This document shows, piece after piece, positions 48,669-59,966 of a stretch of 64,000 nucleotides of DNA. Within the stretch, counting starts at the first letter, position 1, and every line of letters begins with the position of its first letter. Below the pieces are notes generated by a model. That model did not search any database, was not told where the DNA came from, and worked only from the letters and a program-made list of their open reading frames with translations. The DNA is from Patellaria atrata CBS 101060. Lineage: Eukaryota > Ascomycota > Dothideomycetes > Patellariales > Patellariaceae. The DNA is taken from NCBI GenBank assembly GCA_010093705.1, contig MU006092.1:1516111-1580110 (forward strand), in the 5' to 3' direction. A program made the translations under genes and the position numbers.

Positions 48669-49910
48669 TCATTCCCCTGACGAGATCTTTTTGAGTTTCT
48701 CCTTCAATACCTGACCCTCCAAGATCTCATTGACCTTCTCCCTCAAGGCCTCATCCCAGATCGGATACCCGTTCTTGTCCAGATCCGCTCCATCAAAATG
48801 TCTCTTCTTCAAACAGCTCGGCTGCTCAATCCATAATATCCTTTCTCCCCCCACCTTCTCATTCACCTTCTCCACCACTTCCTTCAAGTATGCGTTCGCG
48901 CCCTTCAACGCCGTCTCCTGGACATCTGGACGCTGGAACATCGCGACCGCGAGCACCTGGCTGTCCTCTATCAGCAACAGCAGCCTGAGCAGAAGCTCGT
49001 ATGCCCGGAGAACCTCCTGACTAAATGGGAGCATCCGTCCCACTCGTAAATCCTGAGCACCCACCTGTACCACCCACACCTTTATCGGGGTTGGAAGTTG
49101 CATCAGTAGGTCTAGTAACCCCTGTTGCAGTCTGTACAGCGTATGTTGCACCTTCTCGTTGCGTACGCCCGCGTCGAAGTTGCGCGCATCGTTCAGTAGG
49201 CTCCTTGGCGTACTGGGATACCTCGGGGCGGAGAAGGGGGCGGGACTGAGGAGGATGCTCTCGAGGTTCATTGGCGGGTTGGTACATGTCGTTTTCTGGG
49301 GTGCGAGAATGGAGGAGCAGAGGAATACGGTATCAAGCCTAGGCGATGAAGATGCCGAGTTGAGAGCTAGGTAGTGAATTCGTAGCGCCGGGACATGAGC
49401 GTTGAAGTGGATTTGGTGGGAGTGGAGTTTGTATATTGCGAGGCTATCAAGTTCTGTGAGCAAGAGTTGAGGTATACTTGGGCGAACGTTGCCTTGTATG
49501 GAGGGGGGGAGGAGTGATGAAATCTTTTCATTAGAAGTATTTTGTAGTTCTTCTGGATGGTCTATTATCCCAGTACGATCCTCTCTTTTTTTATGATCTG
49601 CTCCTTCGCAATCAGCTTCTTCTTTGCGGTCTGCTCCTTCTTCGCAGTTAACTCCCTCGTTACAATCTACCCCTTCTTTACAGTCTCCTCCTTCTTTATA
49701 GTATGCTTCTTCTTGACAGTCTACTCCCTTTCCAGAGTCTGGTCTGTCCATATACTCTACTCTCTTCGTACACTTCCTCAGTTCCGTACACCCTCTCCTA
49801 GTAATACTCTTTGGTGCGGGAAACTCTGAGGAGGTGAGAGAGGAAACAGTACTCCAGTTGTTCCTATTCTCTAACCGTTTGTTCTCACCTATTATCTCGG
49901 TATTCACCAT
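48669..49910 (-). CDS. SGNH-hydrolase-like protein with acidic Cys repeat
   Basis: A single exon from ATG 49910 encodes 413 aa; the frame is open a little further upstream but without another ATG. The C-terminal half follows fungal SGNH/GDSL-type hydrolases: a possible nucleophile block (TVFLCSSILAP), IKVWVVQVGAQDLRVGRMLP (block with the usual G-x-N-D-L here A-Q-D-L), VLAVAMFQRPDVQETALKGA, and the final DGADLDKNGYPIWDEALRE. In relatives the last block carries a catalytic Asp-x-x-His (DHVHL); here it reads DGADL, so His seems lost. The N-terminal half holds about eight copies of a Cys/Glu/Gly/Asp hexapeptide encoded by a minisatellite. No signal peptide is seen. Catalytic activity is doubtful. 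Confidence 0.65.
   Translation of the reverse strand: MVNTEIIGENKRLENRNNWSTVSSLTSSEFPAPKSITRRGCTELRKCTKRVEYMDRPDSGKGVDCQEEAYYKEGGDCKEGVDCNEGVNCEEGADRKEEADCEGADHKKREDRTGIIDHPEELQNTSNEKISSLLPPSIQGNVRPSIPQLLLTELDSLAIYKLHSHQIHFNAHVPALRIHYLALNSASSSPRLDTVFLCSSILAPQKTTCTNPPMNLESILLSPAPFSAPRYPSTPRSLLNDARNFDAGVRNEKVQHTLYRLQQGLLDLLMQLPTPIKVWVVQVGAQDLRVGRMLPFSQEVLRAYELLLRLLLLIEDSQVLAVAMFQRPDVQETALKGANAYLKEVVEKVNEKVGGERILWIEQPSCLKKRHFDGADLDKNGYPIWDEALREKVNEILEGQVLKEKLKKISSGE
49600..49740 (-). repeat. 18-bp coding minisatellite
   Basis: Seven imperfect 18-bp units and one of 15 bp in tandem inside the SGNH-like gene, each coding for a hexapeptide like K-E-G-V-D-C. All units keep the frame, so copy number can change without breaking the protein. 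Confidence 0.8.
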
Positions 49911-50608
49911 TGTACGGTATTCAAATGTTCTTTCTTTGAGTTCGAAATATTGGTGTATCAATGTAACTATATTGATTCGGTTAAATACAAATGGCTCACC
50001 TCAGTATTTATAGCAAAGGAATCCATCGCACCAGAGTTTGTATCCACTTATACTTCAACAAGTTTTATTGAGTGCGATGACAAGTGACATCGAGCGGTAT
50101 CGAGTAACCCCTGTTACTGTACCATGGGATGATATCGAAATTTCCCCAACCTCAACAATGAGCAGTCCTATCTGTCAAAAAGTATGTCCCACCATATTCA
50201 CCATGCTTTAATTTTTCCTAAAGTCTAATAGTTGATGGAGATGTTCTTGTGGTAATATTGCTTTGGTAGCATAAATGTTACCGGGCCGTGGAAGTACCAG
50301 ATATCGGCCCGAAATCTGGATACGAGCGGAAGTCTTAAAGAATGAATGTACAATGGAATAGGATACTACGGCGGCGGAAATGGATAGAAAAATCACTACT
50401 AACTCACCCTGTGCACAATAAAGTAACCGGAAGAACAGAAGATTGAACATGAAATTATCTTTCGATCCATGGATATATCAAACTACAGTGAAAAAGAGTC
50501 AAGATACCTATCTGGTAGCCCCGAAGCGCATCATCCCAGCGCCTATACATGATACCCTTATACGCCTGGAGCCACTAACGCCATCAAATCACCTAACTAC
50601 GAAACGGT
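49911..50608. other. intergenic region
   Basis: 698 bp between the start of the SGNH-like gene and the stop of RPD3. No gene is seen. Confidence 0.5.
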
Positions 50609-52929
50609 CTAAGCTACCGGGTTCCTATCATCCGCTAACTCCCCCTCGACCTCCGCCGCCAAATTCTCTGCCTCCCGTTCCCGCATCCCCTCCTCCTTGA
50701 CCCTCGCCTCCTCTGGAACCTGGTCAACGTCCATAGCGGATGTATCAGCCGCCCCATTCCCACCGGAATGAATTGGCTCTCCTCCCGCTAGAGGGCCGGG
50801 GACGGGAGATTCGGGAGGGGTGATGGTGGCCTTGGTCTCTCCGGCCACTGTGGAGGAGGAGGAATTGAGGGTTGGGGAGGAGGGAGCGGGAGCAGCGGTG
50901 GTACCACTGGGTGCAGCGAGGGATTCCTGCAATGTACCAGCAGATTGGTCTGGTACGGCATCTGTGGTGGATGCGTCTAGCTTTACGTCCGTTGTATCCG
51001 CCATCTCGACGTCATCGTCTTGATCCTGTACCGTTGCAGCTGGTGGCGCAGATGGGGGTACAGAAGACTTGTGGGATTTGCTGCTTTCATTGTCGGCAAT
51101 AAGGAGATTCGGATTGGTATTACCGTTCGCCTTTCGGCTGCTGGCTTTAGATTTCGAGGTGCTGGACTCAGCATCGGCTTTGGCGGCAAGGATTTCGGCG
51201 GCTACAGCGGCATTTGCAGCGGTGACATCGCCATTTGTGGATCCTGGGACACCTTCCGCGGGAGTTTGAATGCCCGACTCATCTTCAGGAGCGTAGGGAT
51301 TGCGGTGGTCCATGATATTCCTCCTCCTTCTACCACCAGGTTGGCGTCTCACGCCATTCCTCTCATTTTCATCTTCATCCTCACTCTCGCTGAAATCGCG
51401 ATCATCTTTGGTGTATTTGTCCCATCTCCGCTGGGTATATCTTGTGTCCTTGTTCTCGTCTTCGTCGAGGTCGTCCATAATGTTGTCCATATCATCATCG
51501 CCTGTTGCGTTTAGGGACGAGCGGGGTACGTCTTGGACTTGCACGGAGGGGGCGAAGGCGGTGCGCTTGAGGTTTTCGATCACTTGATTTTTGATCTTGG
51601 TGAGGTATTCCGTGCTATTGGCATTGTCCATGTTGGAGGGGCGCACGTCGAGTTCATAATCGGGTCCGAAATACTGAGAATGCTTAGCAGTGTACCCAAA
51701 GGGTGAAAGTCGGAACTGGACATACCTCATAATATTCGTTGAACGGTAATTGAGGGCCCAGTTCTTGTCCGACGAGTAGTCCAGTCTCATAAGCCCACGT
51801 TCTTGCGACGTTGCGCATGGTGTAACCTCCACCTCCAAGCACTAGGACCGGCATGTTGAAGCTCTTGACGAACTTGACGCAGTTTGCGTGTCCCTTCATA
51901 CTCAAGTTGAAACATCCTAATCGATCTCCCGATAAGCTGTCACCTCCGCACTGTAGGACTATCGCTTCTGGGCGGTACCATTCCATTACTGCTTTGATGA
52001 CCGGCTCGAAAACGTTCTTATAGGTAACATCGGTGATGCCGTCGCGGAGGGGGAAGTTGACCGAGTAGTATTTACCATTGCCGACACCGATATCGCGAAG
52101 TTCACCAGTACCGGGAAAGTATTCGCCATACTTGTGGAAAGACACGGTCATGACGCGATCCGTGGTATAGAAAGCTTCCTCGACACCATCGCCGTGATGG
52201 ACATCGATATCGATATAGAGGACGCGCTGCTTAAAGCGCAGGAGTTCGATGATACCCAAAACAATATCTTGAAAGAGGTCAGCAGGGCCATTGTACAGCC
52301 GATAGCGAAAGTCATACCATTAACATAGCAGAAGCCACTTGCTTCACTCTTTTTCGCATGATGAAGACCTCCCGCCCAGTTGACGGCGACGTCACACTTT
52401 CCTCGATTTAAACGAGCGGCACCTTCCATACTACCACCGGCGCTTATACCACAGAATTCGAATAGACCGTCAAAGACGGGGCAGTCATCTCCCACATTAT
52501 ATTTGTTCTGCTCCTTGGCGTAGGAGTCCATATTGTCTGGTGTGACCCTCTGAAGGAACTCGACATATTCGTCTGTATGAAATTGAGTCATTTCAAACTT
52601 CGACGCAGGTTTTGCGCGCTATTCCTCAGTCAGACGAAGTGATTCAAAATTGCAGTGCGATCTGGAGCCATATGCGACGATTCAGACATTCCGCCAGTAT
52701 CGTCGCATTCGAGGGAGGGGCAATAGGGTGAACTTACATAGATTTCCATTTTCTTATATAGACCATAGTTCATGATAAGGCTGTGCGCCATTCGAATCCT
52801 GTGCGGTTTCATAGGGTGGCCAGCGACATAGGCATAATTGCCCACATCAGAATCGTAAAAGTACGCAACTTTCTTCGGCTGCGAACCATTCGTAACATTC
52901 AAGTCTAAAGGGGGGCCTACACCGGCCAT
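50609..52929 (-). CDS. RPD3: class I histone deacetylase Rpd3
   Basis: Exons 52929..52738, 52618..52318, 52267..51726 and 51673..50609 encode 699 aa. Introns are 119, 50 and 46 bp with GTAAGT, GTATGA and GTATGT donors. Rpd3 removes acetyl groups from histone tails as the catalytic subunit of Rpd3/Sin3-type complexes in the nucleus. All catalytic blocks are present: [80 protein letters not shown] and [20 protein letters not shown]. The C-terminal tail of some 290 residues is acidic and then Ser/Ala/Pro-rich, much longer than in yeast Rpd3 (433 aa) but usual in filamentous fungi. It shares a 478-bp divergent promoter with RPN11. Confidence 0.97.
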
Positions 52930-53407
52930 GATTGAAGGTTTGATGTGAGTTTGTGAATATGAAGCTATGAAAATAATAAACAAGCGTGAAAGATCTCGGG
53001 GAAGGTGCGAGAGAAGAAATTGGTGAAGGAAGGAGTATGAATGTGGAAGGTATGATGGAGGAATAAGCTTTGAACTTCAATGGCTGGGGGTTTTGCGGTG
53101 GAAGGTCTTCTCGTCTGCCGTAGGATGAGATTCTGCCCGGCAGAGAGCAATTCACCGCCTGAAATTGCTTGGCTCTCTCATCTCAGGCACAACCTTACCT
53201 GTAACCCGATAGCTCAACGCAAGCTCCTACAATAGACAATAGCTAAAAGGAAGACACCTAACTCTCAACAATAACATCTCCTCCATCGACGCGCCATATC
53301 CTCCGAAGATCTGTTTCGTCCATCGGAAGCTCCGTAGGCCTACGCTATCATCTTTACCCTCATTTCCGAACCGTCCCAGCTGTCGCCGCCTCACATAACA
53401 TACTGCA
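52930..53407. promoter_or_regulatory. bidirectional promoter region RPD3 / RPN11
   Basis: 478 bp separate the two start codons. Toward RPD3 (minus strand, 52940-53080) the sequence is CT-rich, as expected near transcription starts. I found no exact yeast proteasome element (GGTGGCAAA). Confidence 0.5.
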
Positions 53408-54547
53408 ATGGATCGATTGAGCCGCATGATACAGGCCGCCCAAAGTATGGGTGGCGGAGGAGGCCCCGCACAGGATACACACCTTATAGATAATTCCGAA
53501 ACCGTCTACATCTCCTCCTTAGCACTACTTAAAATGTTACGGCACGGACGCGCTGGTGTACCGATGGAGGTTATGGGTTTGATGTTAGGCGAGTTTGTCG
53601 ATGACTACACAGTGCGAGTGGTAGATGTGTTTGCCATGCCGCAAAGTGGTACGGGTGTCAGTGTTGAGGCTGTCGATCCGGTGTTCCAGACAAAGATGAT
53701 GGATATGTTGCGGCAAACAGGACGGTAAGGCCTCTGAAGCTTCATCTGGAGGTGAATAGTGCTGATATATGTCTCCATGTAGGCCAGAGACAGTAGTAGG
53801 CTGGTACCACTCCCATCCAGGTTTCGGTTGCTGGCTATCCTCTGTAGATATCAACACACAGCAATCCTTCGAACAGCTAACCCCACGTGCCGTCGCTGTT
53901 GTCGTCGACCCTATACAGTCCGTTAAGGGAAAGGTCGTCATAGATGCTTTCCGTCTCATAAACCCGCAAACGCTTATGATGGGCCATGAACCGCGCCAAA
54001 CAACCTCCAATCTCGGTCATCTCAACAAACCCTCCATTCAAGCACTCATCCATGGGCTGAATCGCCATTACTACTCCATTGGTATCAACTACAGAAAGAC
54101 TGGACTGGAAGAAAATATGCTGATGAATCTGCACAAGCATGTCTGGACGGAAGCACTGCAGATGGATGACTTCCGGGACGAGGGTCAAAGTAATAAGGAG
54201 CGGCTATCGAAACTGGTAGGGCTGGCGGAGGGTTATGAGAAGAGGGTGAAGGAAGAGACGGAGTTGACGAAAGAGCAACTAAAGACAAGATACGTGGGCA
54301 AGGTGGACCCGAAGAAACGTACATACACCATTCCTTTTTGCTCCGTTCCAATATGTTGAGTTTTCAGAGGATTTATGCTAACTTATCCTCTCTAGATCTC
54401 GAGGATGTAGGTCAACATCTCATTGAAGACAACATCGTTTCCGTATCGCGGCAAATGATCGACAAGGAAGCCTCAGTCCCTAAACCAAAGGGACCAAGCA
54501 ATGGAGCAGCAAATGGGGACGTGGAGATGGATGAAGATGACGAGTAG
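53408..54547 (+). CDS. RPN11: 26S proteasome deubiquitinase Rpn11
   Basis: Exons 53408..53724, 53783..54318 and 54396..54547 encode 334 aa, the normal length. Rpn11 cuts ubiquitin chains from substrates at the proteasome lid as they are engaged. The MPN/JAMM zinc centre is complete: Glu in [17 protein letters not shown] and [14 protein letters not shown] downstream. Typical Rpn11 segments follow ([40 protein letters not shown]). The last intron joins DPKK to [20 protein letters not shown] using GTACAT, GCTAAC and CTCTAG. The C terminus ends in an acidic MDEDDE. It is divergent from RPD3. Confidence 0.97.
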
Positions 54548-55873
54548 ATTCTAGCGAAAAGTATCAAATAGTAGTACAACGATACTGACAGCACGAAAAG
54601 AATAATAATAAGAACTGATCAACCAATATCCCCATAATTGTCTCACGGGTAGAGCTCTATTAACTTTAGACCAACCCTAGGATTCTCACAATTGCTATCA
54701 GTGTTAGTTAGCTATCTTCAAGTCAATGAGTCTGAAGCTTTGTGTTCAAAATTGAGCATTTTAAGAACTTATTGTTTCTGCTATCCAGTTCTCAGCTCAG
54801 AACTGCTTGCAGTTACGTTTCGTTTTCTGTCACATCTTTCCATCTTCTTAACTTGTTTACTTTGTAGAGTTCTTTCGATGTCTTGCTTTACCTGTTTTCC
54901 CATCTTGGAACCCCTAGTTAAGCTTTCGGTTATCCTAGGACTGCTTTCCACCACGGTTACGTTATGGTTCGACTCCATAATCTGGCTAGCCTGTAGGAAA
55001 CCCCTTGATCGTAGGAAATCACCGTACCTTAACGAAACTAGTATGCTTCACAAAATCACTGGTACAAGATAAACTACTTGACTATACCAAGTTTGACAGT
55101 TCCCCTCCCAGAAAAAACTTAGTGAGTCAAAAAAGAAAAACAGCAATAACTTGTCGGGCAAGAAACCAACACGCCCTTTGGCATCGGGAAATCTCACCGT
55201 TGCTTCTTAACCTAACGTTGATTGGACACCCGATACATGATCGAACTGAGAGCTTACCGCTCAGCTTCCTAGGTTCGTGGGCCGTATTTGCTGTGATCGG
55301 TTGGCAGGCCTGGAAGAGAGATGGGGTTGGATTTAACAAAATCAATGGAGTATTACAGAAATAGTCCACCGTACGGAATTACTCGACTGTACAGAATCAT
55401 TGAGCTGTAAAACTCTAGACCGAAAATATGTAAGGATTCCACGGACACAGCGAATGCGTTTCTTTCCCATAACAACACTGCCCCTATTGTAAGCTTGGTT
55501 CTTAAAACAGTGTTCGACCTCGTTGTGCCTACTGATTGGATCGTATGCGGGAGTCTCAGCTGTATGAACGGTTAAAATAGATTGTTACAAAGATTTCATA
55601 TAGGGTGAGAATCCTCTTCCTTTCAGACATCATCTCATGCGTCAGAAAATGTTCAGAGGACATGACCGACCGTTCGAATAACGCACAACACTCTCAAGCA
55701 GAATATATGCGCAGATAACGCTAATGAGCGTAATGTGTAAGGTTAAGATCTCTGTATTAAGTTTCATATCTACATTCAGCTTAAGGAGAGACTTGAAGCT
55801 AAGTTATTACCTTATCAGACGTCCATCCTAGCATTGAGTAATCCGATCTCATGCCTTTGAGCCTTGCATCTGC
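54548..55873. other. gene-poor stretch
   Basis: 1.3 kb between the stops of RPN11 and the zincophore gene. The ORFs at 54692-55072 and 55005-55364 carry no recognisable domain. Nothing else is seen. Confidence 0.5.
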
Positions 55874-57035
55874 TTAAGTGCAGTGCACGACACCGTCGGA
55901 ATGAGTGTGGCACTCCTATCACCCGTTAGTAATTATTTCTAAATCCTAGTCTGGAGATTTATGACTTACAGCAGGTGCAGCACTTGTCATAGACGGGGCA
56001 TCAGGGACGGTGGACGTCGCAGCATGCCCATGGTCATGATCACCCTCAGTTGGCTCTGGGGCCTCGCCCACACAACCCACACCCGGAACCGCGATATCAA
56101 ACGCATAAGCCTCGAGGGCAAAATACTGTAAAGTATCACTGTTCCTAACGGCTTCCTCGGGGTTCGTCTTTGCTAGCTCAAGGACCTCGAGGTACTCTCC
56201 GGCATAGTGCTCGACGATTTCTTCGCCGATCTGCGGGACGTGGTAGACACGGTGCAAGAGATCGGAGGCGAAGTAGAAATTTGTTTCGTAGCCGGCGATG
56301 GTATAGCCCAGAGCGCAGAGGGATTCGAGTGAATGGCGGGTGCTGTAGGAGAGAGGGCAGATCACAGTTTCGGAGGTTGCGTTGGAGCCTCGCCAGTGTC
56401 CCCCCCAGCCTAATGGATTGTCAATTAGATTTGAAATTGGGTATGGATTCAAAATATTCACTGTGAAAATGGGGAGGATGGGATGGAACTCGAGGGGAGA
56501 GGCCACAAAGAGCAGAGCAGGTGATAGGAGATGACATGAAGGGAAAGTAAAAGGACAGAAGGGATAATACCTTCAAGGGCGCAGTTTCCATCGGGATTGT
56601 CGCAGCGGAACAACATGTCACCGCGATCACCACGAACGACCTTCTCGAACCATCCGATCGGCTCCGCAGTAGCAGCGCTTCCGAAATACTTGGTGTAGAT
56701 CTCGGAGCTATTGCCGAAGCGGAGGATGTGATCTCTGGCGTGTTCGGCCAACTTGATCATCTCACTGATACCTCTCTTGAGCATATGACTATGTAAGGTT
56801 ATAAGATATGCCTAAGTGTGTAACAATGCTTCAGAGGAACTTACACCTCGGTGGAATTGCAAGATTCGTGAATGGGATAATCGACGACAGCTCCAGTATC
56901 CCAGGCTGGTGTCTCGGCAGGTCCGCTAACAGTCTCAGTTACGGTAACAACATGGCGCTGGATCAGAGGACGAGGAGATGCCAGAGCAAAAGAGGCGCTG
57001 GCAAGCAGCAGAGACAGATTCTTGAAGTTGGTCAT
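55874..57035 (-). CDS. aspf2: zincophore, Asp f 2 / Pra1 / Zps1 family
   Basis: Exons 57035..56845, 56788..56571, 56409..55970 and 55915..55874 encode 296 aa; introns are 56, 161 and 54 bp, the last with GTAAGT and TACTAAC. The signal peptide is MTNFKNLSLLLASASFALAS. The deuterolysin-like domain has HARDHILRFGNSSEIYTKYF, GHWRGSNATSETVICPLSYS and FASDLLHRVYHVPQIGEEIV, with HxxxH-type potential zinc ligands. A His-rich patch (GDHDHGHA) precedes the short last exon, which encodes ECHTHSDGVVHCT, the conserved Cys/His zinc-binding tail of this family; missing the last intron would lose it. Pra1 and Asp f 2 are secreted to capture zinc and return it to a ZIP transporter. The ZIP gene lies next to it in divergent orientation. 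Confidence 0.93.
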
Positions 57036-58129
57036 GATGAAACTGAAGGAGACAGTTGACTGACGCTCAAGGAAGTCAAGTTGAACAAGTGGTGCGAGAT
57101 GAAGAGAGCTCCCTTACCGGGTTAATGGGCCCTTTTGTAGCTGCAGCTACCCTGTCAGAAACGAGGGCAATGATACCATTCACGTCATACTTTTGATCGA
57201 CTCATAGATGCTACTATTTGTTTCTCGCTTTTTCAGCATGATGGCGAGGTACCTTGATGGAGAATATCGCCGCTGAGCTGATGGCGTGGGGATTAACTGA
57301 GTCCTTTGAACTCGCCGTAGGTACGTCCGGAGATGTTGTTACCTTCCTGTATCGGTATCATCAGGAAGAGAGGGCCTGAAAAATCTACATCCGTCGAGAA
57401 TCTTTCGGTAAACTCTAGTAGTCTACTCAATAGTTGGAGTAGCCAAGAACAATAGTTCTAGATTGGGATGTTTAGCTTTAAAGGAAGTCACTTTTAGAGA
57501 ATAGATGGCTTCCCTCTATAAAATGCTCTTACGTAGTAAGAACACTGATGGTGAGCTATGAAGTCTTTTGACATAATGTAGACATAAGAGAGAGGTCCAT
57601 AACATGTTGTTGCGTGGATATAGTTCGGCAGCTGGTCTCCTTGGCCCTTCCCAGAGCCAAGGCAGTGGAGTTGGCGGCCAAGGGAATTCCATCAAGGTCC
57701 TCATTTGGACGATATTGAGGACACAAATTCTCTCGAAACTCGTGGCAGATCCGTCGCCTTTTCCGCCTATTCCCGTGGGGTTTTGTACTTGTCGTCCAAA
57801 GGCCAAATGAGCATGCAGACAAAGCGATTCCTAGGTCTTGGCGTCGGTCCAGCATTTCCCTTTCCGCTGTTGGTAGTGAGGATGTTTAAAAACTTAAGTT
57901 GCTTAACATGGGCGGGCTTACCGATACCAAGCCTTCTTTTGGGGACGGGGCCTCCTTTTTCTGCACTGGTCATCAAGGTACCGTGCATGACAAATGAGAC
58001 TTGATCGTTGGTTGCTACTGCCGGTCATATATGAGATTTGCAGCGCCATGCATCCAGCCGCCTTATACAGTTCCTACGACATACCTCGCTGACCGCTAAC
58101 CTCTTTTTTTCCGATTCCAAGTCCAGGAT
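57036..58129. promoter_or_regulatory. shared zincophore/ZIP promoter with three CAAGGT sites
   Basis: A 1.1 kb divergent intergenic region. CAAGGT occurs at 57693-57698 and 57974-57979 on the plus strand, and as ACCTTG at 57251-57256. Two copies share an exact 12-mer in opposite orientation (CATCAAGGTACC at 57971-57982 and GGTACCTTGATG at 57249-57260); the third shares CATCAAGGT. The outer sites lie 216 bp from the zincophore ATG and about 155 bp from the ZIP ATG. CAAGGT is the core reported for zinc-responsive sites of the Zap1/ZafA regulators. ORFs at 57516-57855 and 57604-58004 look like shadows. Confidence 0.6.
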
Positions 58130-59966
58130 ATGTCCAAAATGAGCTCCCTTGGGCGAAACCTTATCAAGTCGTGTGCTCTCCTTTGCTGCGTAACTGTAGT
58201 TGCTGCACAACAGACGCTCACTCTCTCAAATTGTGTACAGAGTGGATCAATAGAGTAAGTTATAAGTTGTTCGTGTGCTTCTACAACATTGATATTAACG
58301 GCTTGAAGGCTATGTCAGGGACCGGGAGGAACAACGTACCCTTTCACGAGGTCCGTAGCACCTACTACCACTACTGTGGAACCGGTGTCGATAACGGAGG
58401 GTTCTCCTCCATCATCTTCAATAACGGCTGTCTCTGGTTGCCATATGCATGAAACACAACAGTCAGTGATAATCTGATCCAAATATCCATACCACGTGAA
58501 ATCTAATCCGAATAGATTTTGCATAGCAGGAACCGCTGAATATGAGATCATAGGGGCTCCGACGGGGACCGAAGAACTGCCTGCAAGATACACTGGTTGT
58601 CATTCCCATGGGGAAGAAATGTGAGTTTAATCTACGTGTAACTATGCTAGAAAATCACTGAGCATCTTTAGATTCTGCATAGCACCAGACGGCAGTGAAG
58701 TCGAGATTGCACCGGAGGGCGCTCATGAAGAAGGACCGGACTGTCATTTCCACGCTGGAGTCGAGTAAGCAGGCTGCGAGTGATATCCCAGATCCATAAA
58801 TTAACCCAAGAACAGACATTGCATTGGCGGATCGGAAGAAGTTACCTGTGAAAGGGTAGATCGTGACTATAACGTACCGCTCCGGATCGGATTGCTCTTC
58901 GTCATCTTGGTAACGAGTGCAATTGGTAAGGGTGTGATATCGTCCTTCAAAGTGTCCCGCTTTCTAATGGTCTTTCAGGAGTCTTTTCCCCCATACTCGT
59001 AACATCGTTTACCAAGATTCATACCACGAGCATTATCTTTGTGGGGTTGAAGCAATTTGGCGCTGGAGTTATCATCTCTACTGCCTTCGTTCATGTAAAT
59101 CTTATTCTAGTGATTGTCAACGAACCATCTAACCAGTAGCAGCTCTTTACTCACGCATCTCTAATGTTTGGAAATGAATGTCTCGGAGAGCTTAAATACG
59201 AAGCAACCACTGCGGCAATTGTCATGGCTGGAATCTTTATCTCATTCCTAGTTGAATACATAGGAACTAGATTTGTTCTATGGAGGCGAAGCAAACGTGC
59301 TCACTCCCCTGCACCCGGCGAGAACGTCGAGTATGAACGTAATGGCGATGGGAAGACCGTGCAGGATGGTGCGCAAATAGGACCAGTGGCACTTAGTCAC
59401 CACGGTCATAGCACGCCTCCAGGTTCAACTACTGAGAAGCTGAACGTTCTAGTCCTGGAAGCAGGGATCATTTTCCATTCCTTATGTAAGTGTCTAGGAT
59501 AAGACTGTGTCCGGTGAAAACTAGCTGACATTAGATAGTGATTGGTCTTACGCTAGTCGTTGCCGGCGACTCTTTTTTCCTGACGCTTTTCGCAGTCATA
59601 GTCTTCCATCAAATGTTCGAAGGTGTCGCACTCGGAACCTGCATTGCTGCTCTACCCAGCTCTGTCTCTTGGTCACATAAGTTGCTCATGGCAACTGCCT
59701 TCATGCTGGTGACCCCTGTTGGCATGGCCATTGGAATTGGAGTCTTGAACCAGTTCAACGGGAGTGACCCGTCGACGATAATTGCTATTGGAACTTTGGA
59801 TGCTTTCAGTGCTGGGATTCTCGTATGGGTCGGTGTAGTGGAGATGTTAGCATCGGACTGGATGCATGGTGTGCTGCTCCAAGCACCGGTGGGGAAGACT
59901 GTTGTTGCTCTGTTGTGTTTGATAGCAGGTATGGCCTTGATGAGCTTACTTGGGAAGTGGGCATGA
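58130..59966 (+). CDS. zrfC: ZIP zinc transporter, ZrfC-like
   Basis: Eight exons (58130..58254, 58309..58461, 58516..58620, 58672..58764, 58816..58925, 58979..59094, 59143..59485, 59539..59966) encode 490 aa. ZIP proteins import zinc across the plasma membrane. A signal peptide is followed by a long extracellular region with repeated zinc-binding motifs (GCHMHETQ, YTGCHSHGEE, DCHFHAGVEHC), the mark of the ZrfC type that acts under neutral or alkaline zinc limitation. The membrane part has VPLRIGLLFVILVTSAIGVF, FVGLKQFGAGVIISTAFVHL, a cytosolic loop with HHGHS, HSLLIGLTLVVAGDSFF and the metal-site helix VIVFHQMFEGVALGTCIAAL. One donor (GTCAGT) is slightly unusual. Either ATG at 58130 or 58139 could start it. 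It is divergent from the zincophore gene. Confidence 0.93.

Noticed and set aside
51020-51514. Plus-strand ORF of 164 codons opposite the Rpd3 tail
   Set aside because: Hydrophobic antisense shadow of the acidic, low-complexity C-terminal extension.
52930-53407. Search for a yeast proteasome control element (GGTGGCAAA) upstream of RPN11
   Set aside because: Only partial resemblance (TTTTGCGGTGG) was seen; not reported as a site.
55005-55364. Plus-strand ORF of 119 codons with a hydrophobic stretch
   Set aside because: No family recognised and no start context; composition like the surrounding intergenic DNA.
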